64,000 nt of DNA from Nonlabens sp. YIK11 (GCF_001413925.1 NZ_LBMJ01000001.1:2024001-2088000), one strand, 5' to 3'; positions 7,534 to 18,373 are shown, numbered from the stretch's first letter. Notes: generated by a model not told the origin, from the letters alone. Numbers and translations are program-made.

Positions 7534-10518
7534 TTGCACTTGCCTCGATTTTTACCCATCCGCGCCCTTGTTTTTTTTCTGTTTGTCTTTAAACTTAGTT
7601 ATTCGCAACCACCTGTATTTACTGGTACTTTAGTCAGTGATTCAAGTGGTTTTTATGATATAGGACAGGCAAATACGAGTAAAAATGTTGCGGTATCTCC
7701 AGATGGAATTATTTATGTCGTCTATCAAGGACCTACAGGAGTTTGGGTATCCAAAAGTGAGGATCGTGGCGCATCTTTTTTGCCTGGTGTTCAGGTAAGT
7801 TCAGCGCAAAATGCAGAATCTAGTATTATGGTCAACGATGAAGGGACCGTGTTTGTCTCTTTTAGCTCGAATGGATTAATGGTTTCAAGAAGTCTCGATC
7901 AAGGAGAAACGTTTGAGCCACCTAGGTTTATTTTTTCTTCTAATTCTCGCGCTGTTCATATGGCGCACTATAACGACAATGTATACCTGACTCAGACCTC
8001 TGGTATTGATTTGATTTATAATAATAATTCTGGAAATGGTGCCTATTCATCCACGCCTACCGGCGGTGCATTTGTTTATGCAGATATCTTGACCGATGTT
8101 AACGGGACCATTTTTCTTCCCACAGACGACCCCAACCTGTATCTTTTTAAAAGTGAAGATGCTGGCCAGACGGTCAATCAAATAACGCTCGCTCCAGCAG
8201 GATCTGTTTTCTATTCAAGTTATGCTCTAAGTGATGGACCTTGCGGGACTTATATATTTACAGGCGGTAGTGGTACAGAAGGTTATCGACTTGACCTAGA
8301 AACTGGCATGACTAGAACCATCCAATTGTCAGATAACTCCAATAACGTTCAAGGTAGAACCTTGTTTGCCGATAATACAGGAACATTGATTGACGGTTAC
8401 AAATCCTCAAGCGGTCAACTGGAAATGAAAATAAGCGCTGATCAAGGTGCAACCTTTGGTGAAGCAGTGGTCATAGCGGTAGGAGAGAGCCACAATATCG
8501 CACGCAATCCATTCACGGACGATATCGTCGCAGTATACTCCAGCAACGGGCAAATCTACCTATCGGTATTTCCAGATTTATTGAAGAACATACGATTGAA
8601 CGAATTTGATACGCTACCTGACTTTTGCGACAGTAATTCTTTTGAGGTCGAGTTTGAGTTGTCTGGAGGATTTACGGGTCAGACGCTATTTGAAGTGCTT
8701 CTAAGCGATGCCCAAGGTAACTTTAACAATGCGACCGTTATAGGTACGAGTGAGACGTCAACCAGTGGAACCATAACGTGCACCATTCCAGATGGAGTAG
8801 AATTAAGCTCTGACTACCGTATACTTATTAAAGCAGATGAGATTTGCCTGCAGAGCAACACTATAGATCTCTTCATTGACAACAATTTACAAATTACAGG
8901 TGATACGACCATATGCGAATTTGAAACCAGCCAGTTGTCTGGATCAGGAACTCCATCTGCTACAAACCCTTGGGTATCTTCTGACGAGAATGTGGCGACG
9001 ATAGACAATAATGGGTTTGTTACAGCTGTCTCAGCTGGTACAACGATGATAACCTATACAGAGCAAGGTGGTTGCAACGACAGCGTTACGACAACGTTTA
9101 CCGTTCTTACCCAACCGGTAATTATGGGGCCGCAAACAGTTTGTCTTGACTCACAAATTACATACACTGCAAATGGAACTCCAGCAGCTACAGACGCATG
9201 GACATCTTCTGATATAGCAGTGGCAACTATAGATCAAAATGGTCAATTATCGACTCTTTCTAGCGGCTCAACCACCATTACATATACCACTCTAGCTGGC
9301 TGTTTTGATACGATGATGATTGAGGTTAGTACCGATGCCACCTTAAGTGGAGATACATTATTATGTTTAGGTGAATCAAGCCAATTGACGACCGTTTCTC
9401 CTTCATCAATTACTGATCTATGGCAATCTTCAAATCCATCTGTTTTGACTGTTGATAATACAGGATTGGTTACCTCTTTAGCTCCAGGTACTGCTACCGT
9501 CACTTTTACCAATGTGAATGGATGCGCAGACGATATTGATATTACAGTGACAGATCCCATAGAAATTACACCTATAAATCCTGTTTGTGAGAATGAACAG
9601 TTGCAATTGAGTTTTACTGGCGGTAGTTCAGCTTTGAGTTGGACTTCTTCAAATCCTGATGTTGCTACTGTAGATGAGAATGGACTGGTATCTGCTATTT
9701 TAGCTGGGATAACGACCATGACAGCGATTGATGATAATGGATGCAGTGGCGAGATTCAAGTAACAGTGGAATCTTTACCAGAATTCATTTTACCAGAAAC
9801 CGTCATTGTATGTACTGATGATGAAGGAAACGTCATCCTTGAAACTCCATTTTTAGAATCTGGACTGGATTCTTCCAGCCATACTTTTGAATGGTATTTG
9901 AACGATGAGTTATTACCTGATGAAACAAACAGTGGCTTGGAGGTTACATTCTCTGGTGAGTATAAACTAATTGCTACGAACAACTTTACAGGATGTAGTT
10001 TTGAAGACGAGACCATCGCTTTGCGCAAGGAACCACCATCCTTATCTGTAGAAATTACTTCTATCGATTTTGCTGAGGACCAAACCATCATCGCCACGGC
10101 AACTGGTGATGGTGATTTTGAGTACAGTATAGGCGATGGACTGTGGCAAGAGAACGGTGTTTTTGACAATCTAGACGATGGCAGATATGAGGTGATAGTT
10201 AGAGATAAAAATGGCTGTGGTGAAGATGTTCAAGTGGTGTTTATACTTAGCTACCCCAAATTTTTTACACCCAATCGTGATGGCTTCAATGATCTATGGA
10301 GCATCGCAGGGTTACAAGAAAGTCAAAATCCATCCATCAACATTTTTGACAGGTATGGGAAGTTACTCAAGCAGCTTAATTTTTCAGACCCATCTTGGGA
10401 TGGCACCTTTCAAGGTGAGTTGATGCCTTCATCTGACTATTGGTTCAGGATCAACTACATACCTAGAAATGATGATGTGCCAAGAGACTTTTCGGCACAT
10501 TTTACGCTTAAAAGATAA
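7534..10518 (+). CDS. Secreted T9SS protein: BNR-like propeller, Ig-like repeats, gliding-motility C-terminal domain
   Basis: 994 residues. There is a signal peptide of about 25 residues (FFLFVFKLSYSQ). Residues to about 350 hold sialidase/BNR-like repeats (SKSEDRGASF, SRSLDQGETF, KISADQGATF). From about 440 to 790 there are four bacterial Ig-like group 2 repeats, each with the pattern SSN(P)xVATVDxNGLVTAxxAGTTTITY. The last 90 residues (FFTPNRDGFND ... INIFDRYGKLL ... WDGTFQGE) are the CHU_C/gliding-motility C-terminal domain used by the type IX secretion system. It is probably a cell-surface or secreted adhesive protein. The start is TTG at 7534 (no suitable ATG in frame upstream) or the TTG three codons later. 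Confidence 0.87.
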   Translation: MHLPRFLPIRALVFFLFVFKLSYSQPPVFTGTLVSDSSGFYDIGQANTSKNVAVSPDGIIYVVYQGPTGVWVSKSEDRGASFLPGVQVSSAQNAESSIMVNDEGTVFVSFSSNGLMVSRSLDQGETFEPPRFIFSSNSRAVHMAHYNDNVYLTQTSGIDLIYNNNSGNGAYSSTPTGGAFVYADILTDVNGTIFLPTDDPNLYLFKSEDAGQTVNQITLAPAGSVFYSSYALSDGPCGTYIFTGGSGTEGYRLDLETGMTRTIQLSDNSNNVQGRTLFADNTGTLIDGYKSSSGQLEMKISADQGATFGEAVVIAVGESHNIARNPFTDDIVAVYSSNGQIYLSVFPDLLKNIRLNEFDTLPDFCDSNSFEVEFELSGGFTGQTLFEVLLSDAQGNFNNATVIGTSETSTSGTITCTIPDGVELSSDYRILIKADEICLQSNTIDLFIDNNLQITGDTTICEFETSQLSGSGTPSATNPWVSSDENVATIDNNGFVTAVSAGTTMITYTEQGGCNDSVTTTFTVLTQPVIMGPQTVCLDSQITYTANGTPAATDAWTSSDIAVATIDQNGQLSTLSSGSTTITYTTLAGCFDTMMIEVSTDATLSGDTLLCLGESSQLTTVSPSSITDLWQSSNPSVLTVDNTGLVTSLAPGTATVTFTNVNGCADDIDITVTDPIEITPINPVCENEQLQLSFTGGSSALSWTSSNPDVATVDENGLVSAILAGITTMTAIDDNGCSGEIQVTVESLPEFILPETVIVCTDDEGNVILETPFLESGLDSSSHTFEWYLNDELLPDETNSGLEVTFSGEYKLIATNNFTGCSFEDETIALRKEPPSLSVEITSIDFAEDQTIIATATGDGDFEYSIGDGLWQENGVFDNLDDGRYEVIVRDKNGCGEDVQVVFILSYPKFFTPNRDGFNDLWSIAGLQESQNPSINIFDRYGKLLKQLNFSDPSWDGTFQGELMPSSDYWFRINYIPRNDDVPRDFSAHFTLKR

Positions 10519-10541
10519 GCAACTATTGATCTTATGATATT

Positions 10542-10561
10542 ATCGCTTTCGCGAAAGCGAA
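10542..10561. repeat. Dispersed palindrome
   Basis: Perfect 16-bp core at 10544-10559 between the convergent T9SS gene and the VF530 gene. Confidence 0.96.
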
Positions 10562-10621
10562 ACATTTAAAATCAAATAAACATCTAGAATTTTTTCTAAA
10601 GAAGTAATTGCGGACACTTCT

Positions 10622-10840
10622 CTAATTATGAAACGTCTCCAGATACAGTTCCTCGACTTTCTCACGTGCCCATGGTGTGCGACGTAAAAATTTGAGACTG
10701 GACTTGATGGAAGGATTGGTGTTAAACGCGTTGATTCTGACCTTGCCGCCCAATTCATGCCAGCCGTAATGTTCCACCAGTTTTTCAACGATATCAGCGA
10801 GTTTGACGCCGTGTAAGGGATTATTGGGTTGTGATTCCAT
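10622..10840 (-). CDS. VF530 family (DUF2132) DNA-binding-like small protein
   Basis: 72 residues from the ATG at 10840. The sequence [22 protein letters not shown] ... [22 protein letters not shown] is the full-length VF530 pattern, known as a small helical domain of unproven function. The stop of the upstream phosphatase gene and this ATG share one base (TGATG), so the two genes are translationally coupled. A TTG one codon upstream is a less likely start. Confidence 0.9.
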   Translation of the reverse strand: MESQPNNPLHGVKLADIVEKLVEHYGWHELGGKVRINAFNTNPSIKSSLKFLRRTPWAREKVEELYLETFHN

Positions 10841-11361
10841 CAATCAATATCAAAGTCCATGGATTCCTTGACGGCATTGGTATTCCCGTTTTCATCAATC
10901 TTTACGATAAAAAAATGATCAAAATCGGCATCATCCAGTTCTGGGTAATTGGTATCTTTTTGAAGATCGTTGGCATATTTATTTATGGTATTGCTATGCC
11001 CATAGAGCACCACCGTTTTACCACGATATTGCTCCAGCAGTGATTTACCAGTCACCGTGCTAACATCATAAGTTTCTACATCTAGTTTCTTGGCTTTGGC
11101 GAGTGGTGCTGCCGTGGCGCGAGTACGTTTAGTGTCTGACGATATCACGTGATCCACATCCTTGAGAAAGAAATAGTTGACCCATTCTGTAGCACGCTGC
11201 TCTCCGTAGACGGTCAGGTCTGGATCTGCACCTTGCTGTTTTTCGGCATGGCGTATAAAGTAAAACGTGGTCAGGCCATCATCTTCTTTTTCTGAGTCTT
11301 GCGAGTTGGAATTGTTACAGGACACCAGTGCCAGTGCGAGTATCAGGACGATATTTTTCAT
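10840..11361 (-). CDS. Histidine phosphatase lipoprotein (phosphoglycerate-mutase fold)
   Basis: 173 residues from the ATG at 11361. The N-terminus [15 protein letters not shown] is a lipoprotein signal with a lipidation Cys at position 15. [11 protein letters not shown] contains the RHAE phospho-acceptor histidine; [11 protein letters not shown] and [10 protein letters not shown] supply the second arginine and histidine of the family. Short forms like this resemble SixA and are likely periplasmic or inner-face phosphatases. An upstream extension of the frame exists but begins without homology and includes a translated palindrome, so it was left out. The gene is coupled to VF530 downstream and diverges from parE. 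Confidence 0.85.
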   Translation of the reverse strand: MKNIVLILALALVSCNNSNSQDSEKEDDGLTTFYFIRHAEKQQGADPDLTVYGEQRATEWVNYFFLKDVDHVISSDTKRTRATAAPLAKAKKLDVETYDVSTVTGKSLLEQYRGKTVVLYGHSNTINKYANDLQKDTNYPELDDADFDHFFIVKIDENGNTNAVKESMDFDID

Positions 11362-11458
11362 GGGTAGATCTTTGTGGTGGTAAAAATAGGCAAACTTGCG
11401 CGGCATTGTGTTAATAGTACGTTTATCCACAATTTTGTGGAGATTTATGTTGATTAGT

Positions 11459-11478
11459 TTCGCTTTCGCGAAAGCGAA
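11459..11478. repeat. Dispersed palindrome, perfect 20 bp
   Basis: Core at 11461-11476 in the divergent spacer between the phosphatase gene and parE, 49 bases before the parE start. Confidence 0.97.
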
Positions 11479-11526
11479 CTCCCAACAACCTTTCCTATAT
11501 TTCAAGCTAGTACACATGGAGAGCAA

Positions 11527-13392
11527 ATGAGCGAGGAAACTAAATATACCGAGGATAATATACGGTCGCTGGACTGGAAGGAGCATATAAGAATGCGTCC
11601 TGGAATGTACATTGGGAAACTGGGCGACGGCTCCAGTGCCGATGACGGAATCTATATTCTACTTAAAGAGGTTATTGATAACTCCATCGATGAATTTGTG
11701 ATGGGAACCGGTAAAACCATTGAGGTTTCCATACAGGGCGAGCGTGTCATCGTGCGTGATTATGGTCGTGGAATACCGCTGGGTAAGGTGGTCGATGTGG
11801 TGTCAAAAATGAATACCGGTGGTAAGTATGACAGTCGTGCGTTCAAGAAATCAGTTGGATTAAACGGAGTAGGAACCAAGGCAGTAAATGCACTGTCCAA
11901 TTTTTTTAGGGTAGAATCCACACGTGACGGTAAGAGTGCAAGTGCAGAATTCTCTCGTGGCGAACTTACCGACCAAGAAATGCTGGAAGAAACCAGCCGT
12001 CGCAAGGGAACTAAAATTACATTCATTCCTGACGAGGAGATTTTCAAAAACTTCAAGTACCGTCCAGAGTATGTGTCACGCATGCTCAAGTACTACGTAT
12101 ATCTCAATCCTGGATTGACCATCGTCTTCAATGGTGAGAAGTTTTTCTCAGAACATGGTTTGAAAGACCTGTTGAGCGAGACCATCAATAAATCAGATCG
12201 ACTTTATCCTATCATCCATTTGCGTGGCGAGGATATCGAGATCGCGATGACGCACAGTAAAACACAGTACTCTGAAGAGTATCATTCCTTTGTCAATGGA
12301 CAGAACACCACGCAAGGTGGTACGCATCAAGCTGCTTTTAGAGAAGCTGTTGTAAAAACCATTCGCGAGTTTTATAACAAAAATTACGATGCCAGTGATA
12401 TACGCAAGTCCATTGTAAGCGCTATTGCCATAAAGGTAATGGAGCCTGTTTTTGAATCGCAGACTAAAACAAAACTAGGTTCTACAGACATGGGCGGTGA
12501 TTTGCCTACCGTGCGCACGTTTATCAATGACTTTGTTAAAACGCAGCTAGATAACTATCTACATAAAAACCCAGAAACGGCAGATGCACTGCAGCGCAAG
12601 ATCATACAGGCAGAACGCGAACGTAAAGAATTGAGTGGTATTAGGAAGCTGGCTAAGGATCGAGCAAAAAAAGCCAGCCTGCACAATAAAAAACTACGAG
12701 ATTGCCGGGTGCATTTGACAGATAATAAAAAAGATAGCTACCTAGACAGCACACTATTTATTACCGAAGGTGATAGTGCGAGCGGATCCATAACTAAATC
12801 CCGCAACGTGAATACCCAAGCGGTGTTTTCACTGCGTGGTAAACCATTGAATTCTTACAACATGAGCAAGAAGATTGTTTATGAAAATGAAGAATTCAAC
12901 TTGCTTCAAGCGGCCTTGAATATTGAGGACAGCATGGAAGACCTGCGCTATAACAAGATCGTCATCGCCACAGATGCCGATGTGGATGGAATGCACATAC
13001 GCTTGTTATTGATCACGTTTTTCCTTCAATTTTTCCCAGAACTGATCAAAAAAGGTCATTTATACATATTGCAAACGCCATTGTTCAGGGTACGTAACAA
13101 AAAGGAAACCCGATACTGTTACACACCAGAAGAACGCTCAGAGGCACTAGCGGAACTGGGTAAAAATCCAGAAATCACCCGATTTAAAGGTTTGGGTGAA
13201 ATAAGCCCGGATGAGTTCCAACATTTTATAGGTGATGACATACGACTAGATCCTATTATGCTAGATGACAACATGAGTATTGAAGAATTGCTGAGTTTCT
13301 ACATGGGTAAAAACACACCAGATCGTCAGGAGTTTATCATTGATAACTTAAAGGTAGAATTGGATGTGGTGGAGGAAGGTTTGCCTTTATGA
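11527..13392 (+). CDS. parE: DNA topoisomerase IV subunit B
   Basis: 621 residues. The GHKL ATPase motifs are present: [19 protein letters not shown] and [17 protein letters not shown]. The TOPRIM domain shows [10 protein letters not shown] and [10 protein letters not shown], and the end [13 protein letters not shown] is typical. The short length and position next to parC indicate ParE rather than GyrB. The enzyme decatenates chromosomes using ATP together with ParC. Normally in this group parC follows directly; here about 2.3 kb with three small genes lies between them. Confidence 0.93.
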   Translation: MSEETKYTEDNIRSLDWKEHIRMRPGMYIGKLGDGSSADDGIYILLKEVIDNSIDEFVMGTGKTIEVSIQGERVIVRDYGRGIPLGKVVDVVSKMNTGGKYDSRAFKKSVGLNGVGTKAVNALSNFFRVESTRDGKSASAEFSRGELTDQEMLEETSRRKGTKITFIPDEEIFKNFKYRPEYVSRMLKYYVYLNPGLTIVFNGEKFFSEHGLKDLLSETINKSDRLYPIIHLRGEDIEIAMTHSKTQYSEEYHSFVNGQNTTQGGTHQAAFREAVVKTIREFYNKNYDASDIRKSIVSAIAIKVMEPVFESQTKTKLGSTDMGGDLPTVRTFINDFVKTQLDNYLHKNPETADALQRKIIQAERERKELSGIRKLAKDRAKKASLHNKKLRDCRVHLTDNKKDSYLDSTLFITEGDSASGSITKSRNVNTQAVFSLRGKPLNSYNMSKKIVYENEEFNLLQAALNIEDSMEDLRYNKIVIATDADVDGMHIRLLLITFFLQFFPELIKKGHLYILQTPLFRVRNKKETRYCYTPEERSEALAELGKNPEITRFKGLGEISPDEFQHFIGDDIRLDPIMLDDNMSIEELLSFYMGKNTPDRQEFIIDNLKVELDVVEEGLPL

Positions 13393-13444
13393 TTCGATTA
13401 ATGGCCTGAATAATTAACAATAGTAGCTAACGAATAAGTATAAT

Positions 13445-13651
13445 TTGAAGAATAAAGGATTCATTATAATTTTAATAGTTGCGATAATTCTTATAATCAC
13501 AGGTGCATTATTCAAGATCATGCATTGGGGTTTTGGAGAAGGTACTTTGATCAATGGGAATACAATATTAGCGACTGGTTTGGTATTAAAAGTTGTTGCG
13601 CTTTTTGCTTTTATGGGTAATATTTTAACTACAAATAATTCCAATGAGTAA
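13445..13651 (+). CDS. Small membrane protein with GldL-like hairpin
   Basis: 68 residues from a TTG start. Two hydrophobic helices with IITGALFKIMHWGFG between them resemble the N-terminal membrane hairpin of gliding/T9SS motor protein GldL (GALFKIxHWPG), but the rest of GldL is missing. It overlaps the next gene by 8 bases, so the two are probably co-transcribed. The function is unknown and a direct role in gliding is not supported. Confidence 0.6.
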   Translation: MKNKGFIIILIVAIILIITGALFKIMHWGFGEGTLINGNTILATGLVLKVVALFAFMGNILTTNNSNE

Positions 13652-13988
13652 TAATTATAGAATAGAAGATGGGAAACTCCTTATCATTGACAGCTACAAA
13701 AAGTATGTATTGTACTTAAATGTGGGAATGGTATTGATCTTTCTAAGCTCAATGGATACGGTTTTTGGAAATGCTGCTAGCAATGACGATTTAATTTACG
13801 GCATTTCAATGATTACTGCTATTGTTAGTTTTGTACTGTTAATTTTAATCAATTATAACAAAACGATAATTACTGAAATTTTTTTGACTGACATTGAGCC
13901 GATTTCTAGGAAAAAAAGAATTCATAATCGGAAACATTTTTTGAAACTTAAAAATGGTAAAGAAAGATTTGTACCTGAATTAAAATAG
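13644..13988 (+). CDS. Hypothetical two-helix membrane protein
   Basis: 114 residues. Helices lie at about 23-45 and 52-72 (YGISMITAIVSFVLLILINY), followed by a basic cytoplasmic-looking tail (SRKKRIHNRKHFLKLKNGKERF). It overlaps the GldL-like small gene by 8 bases. No family was recognised. The two together look like an accessory insertion between parE and parC. Confidence 0.6.
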   Translation: MSNNYRIEDGKLLIIDSYKKYVLYLNVGMVLIFLSSMDTVFGNAASNDDLIYGISMITAIVSFVLLILINYNKTIITEIFLTDIEPISRKKRIHNRKHFLKLKNGKERFVPELK

Positions 13989-14312
13989 TTTAAAATAGAT
14001 TCGAAACTTTTAGGTTTAATAATTGAAACTGAATAATTGATCAATAAGGAAATAGATAACATTGTACTTCAATTCCGTCAAGCGAATCATGATGAGTATT
14101 TAAATTAGAGCCGCACAAGTAATGAAAATAAGCACAGAAAATCTGCTTATATTCATATTTGAAATAATCAATCTCCATAAGCGAGTTGATGATTACAAGG
14201 AGATTTTAAATGTCTAGATAACAGTATTAATAATTTAGATAATACAGACATAAATTATATTTTTGACCAACTTCAGAATTAAATCAATACATCTAAAAAT
14301 CAAGAAATAAAT
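13989..14312. other. A+T-rich intergenic stretch with possible gene remnant and promoter
   Basis: No complete gene is visible. A short open stretch near 14038-14108 reads LINKEIDNIVLQFRQANHDEYLN from a TTG, and may be a remnant. An exact TAnnTTTG box (TATTTTTG) occurs at 14258-14265, 47 bases before the lipoprotein start. Confidence 0.4.
14258..14265 (+). promoter_or_regulatory. Candidate -7 promoter box for the lipoprotein gene
   Basis: TATTTTTG matches the Bacteroidota -7 consensus TAnnTTTG. No clear TTG was found at the -33 position. Confidence 0.4.
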
Positions 14313-15461
14313 ATGAAAGTAAAACTAACTTTGATTATCAAATTGTTGTTATTGATTTTATTTGTCTCCTGTTCGAGTGAGGATAATAACACAAATTCAA
14401 CGAATGATCTAAATAGTGGAGAATATGTGGTGCTTTTACCTCTTTCCATACCAATCAACTCTATTGAGTTTAATGATGAGGTTTACGTTTTTCATAACGA
14501 TGGATTAAATTCTGACCGTCGAGATTTTAATGATAATAATATAAGTAAGATTGATGCCAACGGGCAACTGTTGTGGACAAAAGAATTGTCTATCGACGAT
14601 GCTCCCGAAACAAGTTTTGTAACCATCTCGAATAGTCAGATAAATTTCTTTTATATATCCATTGACTCAGAGTTAAGATGTTTACAGTTTGATGAAAATG
14701 GTAACCAAATAGCTGAGAAACTCATCGCAAGCAATACTTTTGGGGAATTTTATGAAGGTGAATCAAGTTTTTACAGATCACGACCAACTCAAGACGGTTT
14801 ATCCATCGAAGAATATACTCTTTCCGGAGACTTAGTCGGAGTTAACAATTTGGATGTCCCATTTCAATTTCCCAATTCAAAATTCTTTATCGAAAATGAT
14901 AAGATTTACGTTTTCGGACTATCGGAATTTAACTCTAACACAGGTCGCGCGGATGATCCTTTTTGTAAAATTTTTGAAAATGGTGTTTTACAACAAGAAA
15001 TAATTACTAGAAGCAATGAACGGGTAAGTATTCGTGAGAGTTTAGTGCTAGATAATGGGAATCTATTATTTGTTTATTCTGGGGTGATTGACAATAGATT
15101 TCAATACAGATTTCAAATCATTGACCCAATGAGCGGAAACGAAATTGCAAATCAGCTTTTTGCTGCTTCTTCAAATGTTATAAGTACTCATCTTAATTCC
15201 AATGGAAATATAGTTTTCGCAACTGGTAATCCAAGAACTGATAGCTTTTCAAAATGGTCGCAAGTCACGATTCTCGACCCTGAGTTAAATTTGATATCTC
15301 AAAGAATTCTTGGAAGCTTTGACGAAGGTGAGATTTTTTTTGACATTAAAGAAGAAAGTAGTTACTATATCTCAGGGACTACATTTGGTAGAGATGGAGA
15401 TTTTGAACTTCCAGAAAATACTACTGGGGTAGATATGTTTTTTTACAAATTGAATAAATAA
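14313..15461 (+). CDS. Secreted lipoprotein, probable beta-propeller
   Basis: 382 residues. The signal MKVKLTLIIKLLLLILFVSCSSEDNN has a lipobox with Cys at 20 followed by a Ser/Glu/Asp/Asn-rich stretch, the flavobacterial surface-export type. The mature part has repeated strands of the kind SKIDANGQLLWTKEL and LQFDENGNQI, as in WD/PQQ-like propellers. The product is probably anchored in the outer membrane. No enzyme motif was seen. It is the third of three genes lying between parE and parC. Confidence 0.7.
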   Translation: MKVKLTLIIKLLLLILFVSCSSEDNNTNSTNDLNSGEYVVLLPLSIPINSIEFNDEVYVFHNDGLNSDRRDFNDNNISKIDANGQLLWTKELSIDDAPETSFVTISNSQINFFYISIDSELRCLQFDENGNQIAEKLIASNTFGEFYEGESSFYRSRPTQDGLSIEEYTLSGDLVGVNNLDVPFQFPNSKFFIENDKIYVFGLSEFNSNTGRADDPFCKIFENGVLQQEIITRSNERVSIRESLVLDNGNLLFVYSGVIDNRFQYRFQIIDPMSGNEIANQLFAASSNVISTHLNSNGNIVFATGNPRTDSFSKWSQVTILDPELNLISQRILGSFDEGEIFFDIKEESSYYISGTTFGRDGDFELPENTTGVDMFFYKLNK

Positions 15462-15570
15462 GTAGTTACAATTATTCAAAATCTAAATCATTTTGACCAC
15501 ACAATAATTAATGAACAAAAGTCCACGCCATAGAGGATTGAAAATCGGTAAGCAACGAAACTAGTGCGAA

Positions 15571-15654
15571 ATGAGAGAAAAAAGAGCAACAGAATTCTCA
15601 ATGTGGTTGCATGAAGTAAATCCCCCAATCCCCAACTTCTATGAAAAAAAGTAA
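15571..15654 (+). other. Micro-ORF, 27 codons, possible gene remnant
   Basis: ATG at 15571 to TAA at 15654, beginning MREKRATEFSMWLHEV and ending in FYEKK, in the 218-base spacer before parC. There is no ribosome-site evidence (normal in this phylum). It could be a leader peptide, a remnant of inserted DNA, or chance. Confidence 0.2.
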
Positions 15655-15679
15655 TTGAAGGATTGAACTAAAACGATGA

Positions 15680-18355
15680 ATGAGCGAAGAAAACGAAAAC
15701 GAAGAATTAGAGAATCTGGACAACAGCTTTGAAGAACAAGCCACAGAAACCATTACACGTGTCACTGGCATGTACAAGGAATGGTTTCTGGACTATGCCA
15801 GTTACGTAATTCTGGAGCGTGCGGTACCTGCCATAGAAGATGGTTTTAAACCAGTGCAACGACGTATCATGCAATCCATGAAGGATCTGGATGATGGTCG
15901 TTATAACAAGGTGGCAAACATTGTAGGTCACACTATGCAGTATCACCCGCATGGTGATGCATCCATAGGCGATGCCATGGTACAAATAGGGCAGAAGGAC
16001 CTGCTCATTGATATGCAAGGAAACTGGGGAAACATTCTTACCGGCGATCCTGCAGCGGCCTCTCGTTACATTGAAGCGCGTTTATCCAAATTTGCTCTAG
16101 AAGTTCTCTTCAATCCTAAAATAACCGAATGGCAATCCAGCTATGATGGCCGTCGTAAGGAGCCTATCAATCTACCGGTCAAGTTTCCGTTACTGCTCAC
16201 GCAAGGAGCGGAAGGTATTGCCGTAGGTTTAAGTACCAAAATATTACCACACAACTTTAACGAGATCATTGATGCCAGCATTAAACATTTGCAGGGCAAG
16301 CGTTTCAAATTATATCCTGATTTTCCAACAGGTGGCGAGGCAGATATCTCTGGCTATAACGATGGTATGCGAGGCGGTAAGGTACGTGTGCGTGCTAAAA
16401 TGCATTCACCAGACAAGAGTACCATCATCATCACAGAGATTCCATTCTCTACAACTACCAGTTCGCTGATTGATTCCATTCTCAAAGCCAACGAGAAAGG
16501 CAAGATCAAGATCAAAAAGATCGAGGACAACACAGCTGCCGAAGTTGAGATCCAGATCCACTTACCGCCAGGATTGTCTCCAGACAAGACCATGGATGCA
16601 TTGTTTGCTTTTACCAATTGTGAGGTAAGCGTATCGCCGCTGGGTTGTGTCATTGAAGATAACAAGCCATTATTTGTAGGCGTGACTGAAATGCTGCGCC
16701 GCAGCACAGATCACACGGTAGAACTCATACGTCAAGAGTTACAAATCCAGCTGGATGAAGTAGAAGAGCAGTGGCACTTTGCATCACTCGAGCGCATTTT
16801 TATTGAGAACAGGATCTACCGCGATATAGAAGAAGAAGAAACTTGGGATGGCGTGATCAATGCCATTGACAAAGGCTTGAAGCCGCATATTGGGCATTTG
16901 AAGCGAGCGATTACAGTAGATGATATTGTGAGGTTGACAGAGATTCGCATCAAGCGCATTTCTAAGTTTGATATCGATAAGGCACAGCAAAAAATTGAAG
17001 CGCTGGAAGACCGTATTGCAGAACTCAAAAAGAACCTGGAGAATCTGATAGAATTTACCATTGATTACTTCAAGAAATTGCAAAAGGATTACGGTAAGGA
17101 CCGTACACGCCAGACCGCACTCAAAGCCTTTGATGATATCGTCGCCAGTAAGGTGGTCATTAGAAATACAAAGCTATACGTCAATCGCAAAGAAGGTTTC
17201 GTTGGGACCAGCTTGAAGCGCGATGAATATGTTTGTGATTGCGCAGACATCGATGATATTATCGTTTTCACGAAAGCCGGAACCATGATGGTCACTAAGG
17301 TAGATGCCAAGACGTTCGTTGGTAAAGATATTTTACATGTGGCTGTCTGGAAAAAGAAGGATAAACGCACTATTTACAACCTGATTTACCGTGATGGTAA
17401 GACAGGTCCTAGTTATGTAAAGCGATTTTCAGTGACGAGCATGACCAGAGATCGTGAATACAGTGTAGGCTATGGAACGGCAGGTACCAGCGTTCATTAT
17501 TTTAGCGCCAACCCTAATGGTGAGGCAGAAATCGTCACGATCAACCTGCGCCAGCAAGGCAGCATCAAAAAATTAAAATGGGACCTAGATTTCTCTGAAA
17601 TTTTGATCAAAGGAAGATCCAGTAAAGGAAATCTGGTGACTAAATACAACATCAAGAAAGTCGAACTCAAGGAAGAAGGCGTGAGTACGCTCAAACCGCG
17701 CAAGATCTGGTTTGATGATACGGTAAGACGACTTAATGTGGACGGTCGCGGTGAATTGCTGGGCGAGTTCAAAGGCGACGATCGATTACTAATCATCAAT
17801 CAAAAAGGAATAGCGAAAACTGTGGTTCCTGAAGTTACAGCGCGTTTTGACGATGATATGATCGTTTTGGAAAAATGGATTCCCAACAAACCTATCAGTG
17901 CTATTTACTTTAATGGTGAGAAGGATTTATTTTACGTGAAGCGTTTCTTGATCGAGAATGAAGACAAAGAAGAGCTTTTCATATCAGACCACGAGAAATC
18001 CTATCTAGAAATCATTTCTACAGATCATCTACCGGTCGCGGAAGTGGTTTTCAATAAACCTCGTGGTAAGGAACAACCACCTAATGAGGAAATTCCGTTA
18101 GAAGAATTCATAAGCATCAAAGGCATCACGGCTCAAGGGAATATGTTGACAAAGGAAAAAGTCAAGCAAATCAACCTGCTGGATCCTTTGCCTTATGAAG
18201 AGCCGGAAGTAGAAGACGTAGAGGTCATTGAAGAAGATGACGAGGACGATACACCTGATAACGGCAACAATTCTCAAGACGAGAAACCTACAAAAGAAAA
18301 AGATCAAGATGGTGAGTCGCCTATAGATGATAAGGGACAAGCCAGTCTATTTTAA
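15680..18355 (+). CDS. parC: DNA topoisomerase IV subunit A
   Basis: 891 residues. The breakage-reunion domain includes FKPVQRRIMQSM, QYHPHGDASIGDAMV and AAASRY with catalytic tyrosine Y130. A coiled-coil (about 420-470) is followed by the C-terminal beta-pinwheel and an acidic, low-complexity tail (VEVIEEDDEDD) ending in QASLF. It cuts and passes the second DNA duplex together with ParE. The ATG at 15680 is used, giving an acidic N-terminal extension of 25 residues before the core. mscL follows after 18 bases. Confidence 0.93.
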   Translation: MSEENENEELENLDNSFEEQATETITRVTGMYKEWFLDYASYVILERAVPAIEDGFKPVQRRIMQSMKDLDDGRYNKVANIVGHTMQYHPHGDASIGDAMVQIGQKDLLIDMQGNWGNILTGDPAAASRYIEARLSKFALEVLFNPKITEWQSSYDGRRKEPINLPVKFPLLLTQGAEGIAVGLSTKILPHNFNEIIDASIKHLQGKRFKLYPDFPTGGEADISGYNDGMRGGKVRVRAKMHSPDKSTIIITEIPFSTTTSSLIDSILKANEKGKIKIKKIEDNTAAEVEIQIHLPPGLSPDKTMDALFAFTNCEVSVSPLGCVIEDNKPLFVGVTEMLRRSTDHTVELIRQELQIQLDEVEEQWHFASLERIFIENRIYRDIEEEETWDGVINAIDKGLKPHIGHLKRAITVDDIVRLTEIRIKRISKFDIDKAQQKIEALEDRIAELKKNLENLIEFTIDYFKKLQKDYGKDRTRQTALKAFDDIVASKVVIRNTKLYVNRKEGFVGTSLKRDEYVCDCADIDDIIVFTKAGTMMVTKVDAKTFVGKDILHVAVWKKKDKRTIYNLIYRDGKTGPSYVKRFSVTSMTRDREYSVGYGTAGTSVHYFSANPNGEAEIVTINLRQQGSIKKLKWDLDFSEILIKGRSSKGNLVTKYNIKKVELKEEGVSTLKPRKIWFDDTVRRLNVDGRGELLGEFKGDDRLLIINQKGIAKTVVPEVTARFDDDMIVLEKWIPNKPISAIYFNGEKDLFYVKRFLIENEDKEELFISDHEKSYLEIISTDHLPVAEVVFNKPRGKEQPPNEEIPLEEFISIKGITAQGNMLTKEKVKQINLLDPLPYEEPEVEDVEVIEEDDEDDTPDNGNNSQDEKPTKEKDQDGESPIDDKGQASLF

Positions 18356-18373
18356 GTAAGAAAGGAATAATAC

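Noticed and set aside
9243..9719. Antisense open frames of 100-158 codons under the T9SS protein and other large genes
   Set aside because: They follow from repeat-rich or biased codon use of the sense gene and show no recognisable protein pattern.
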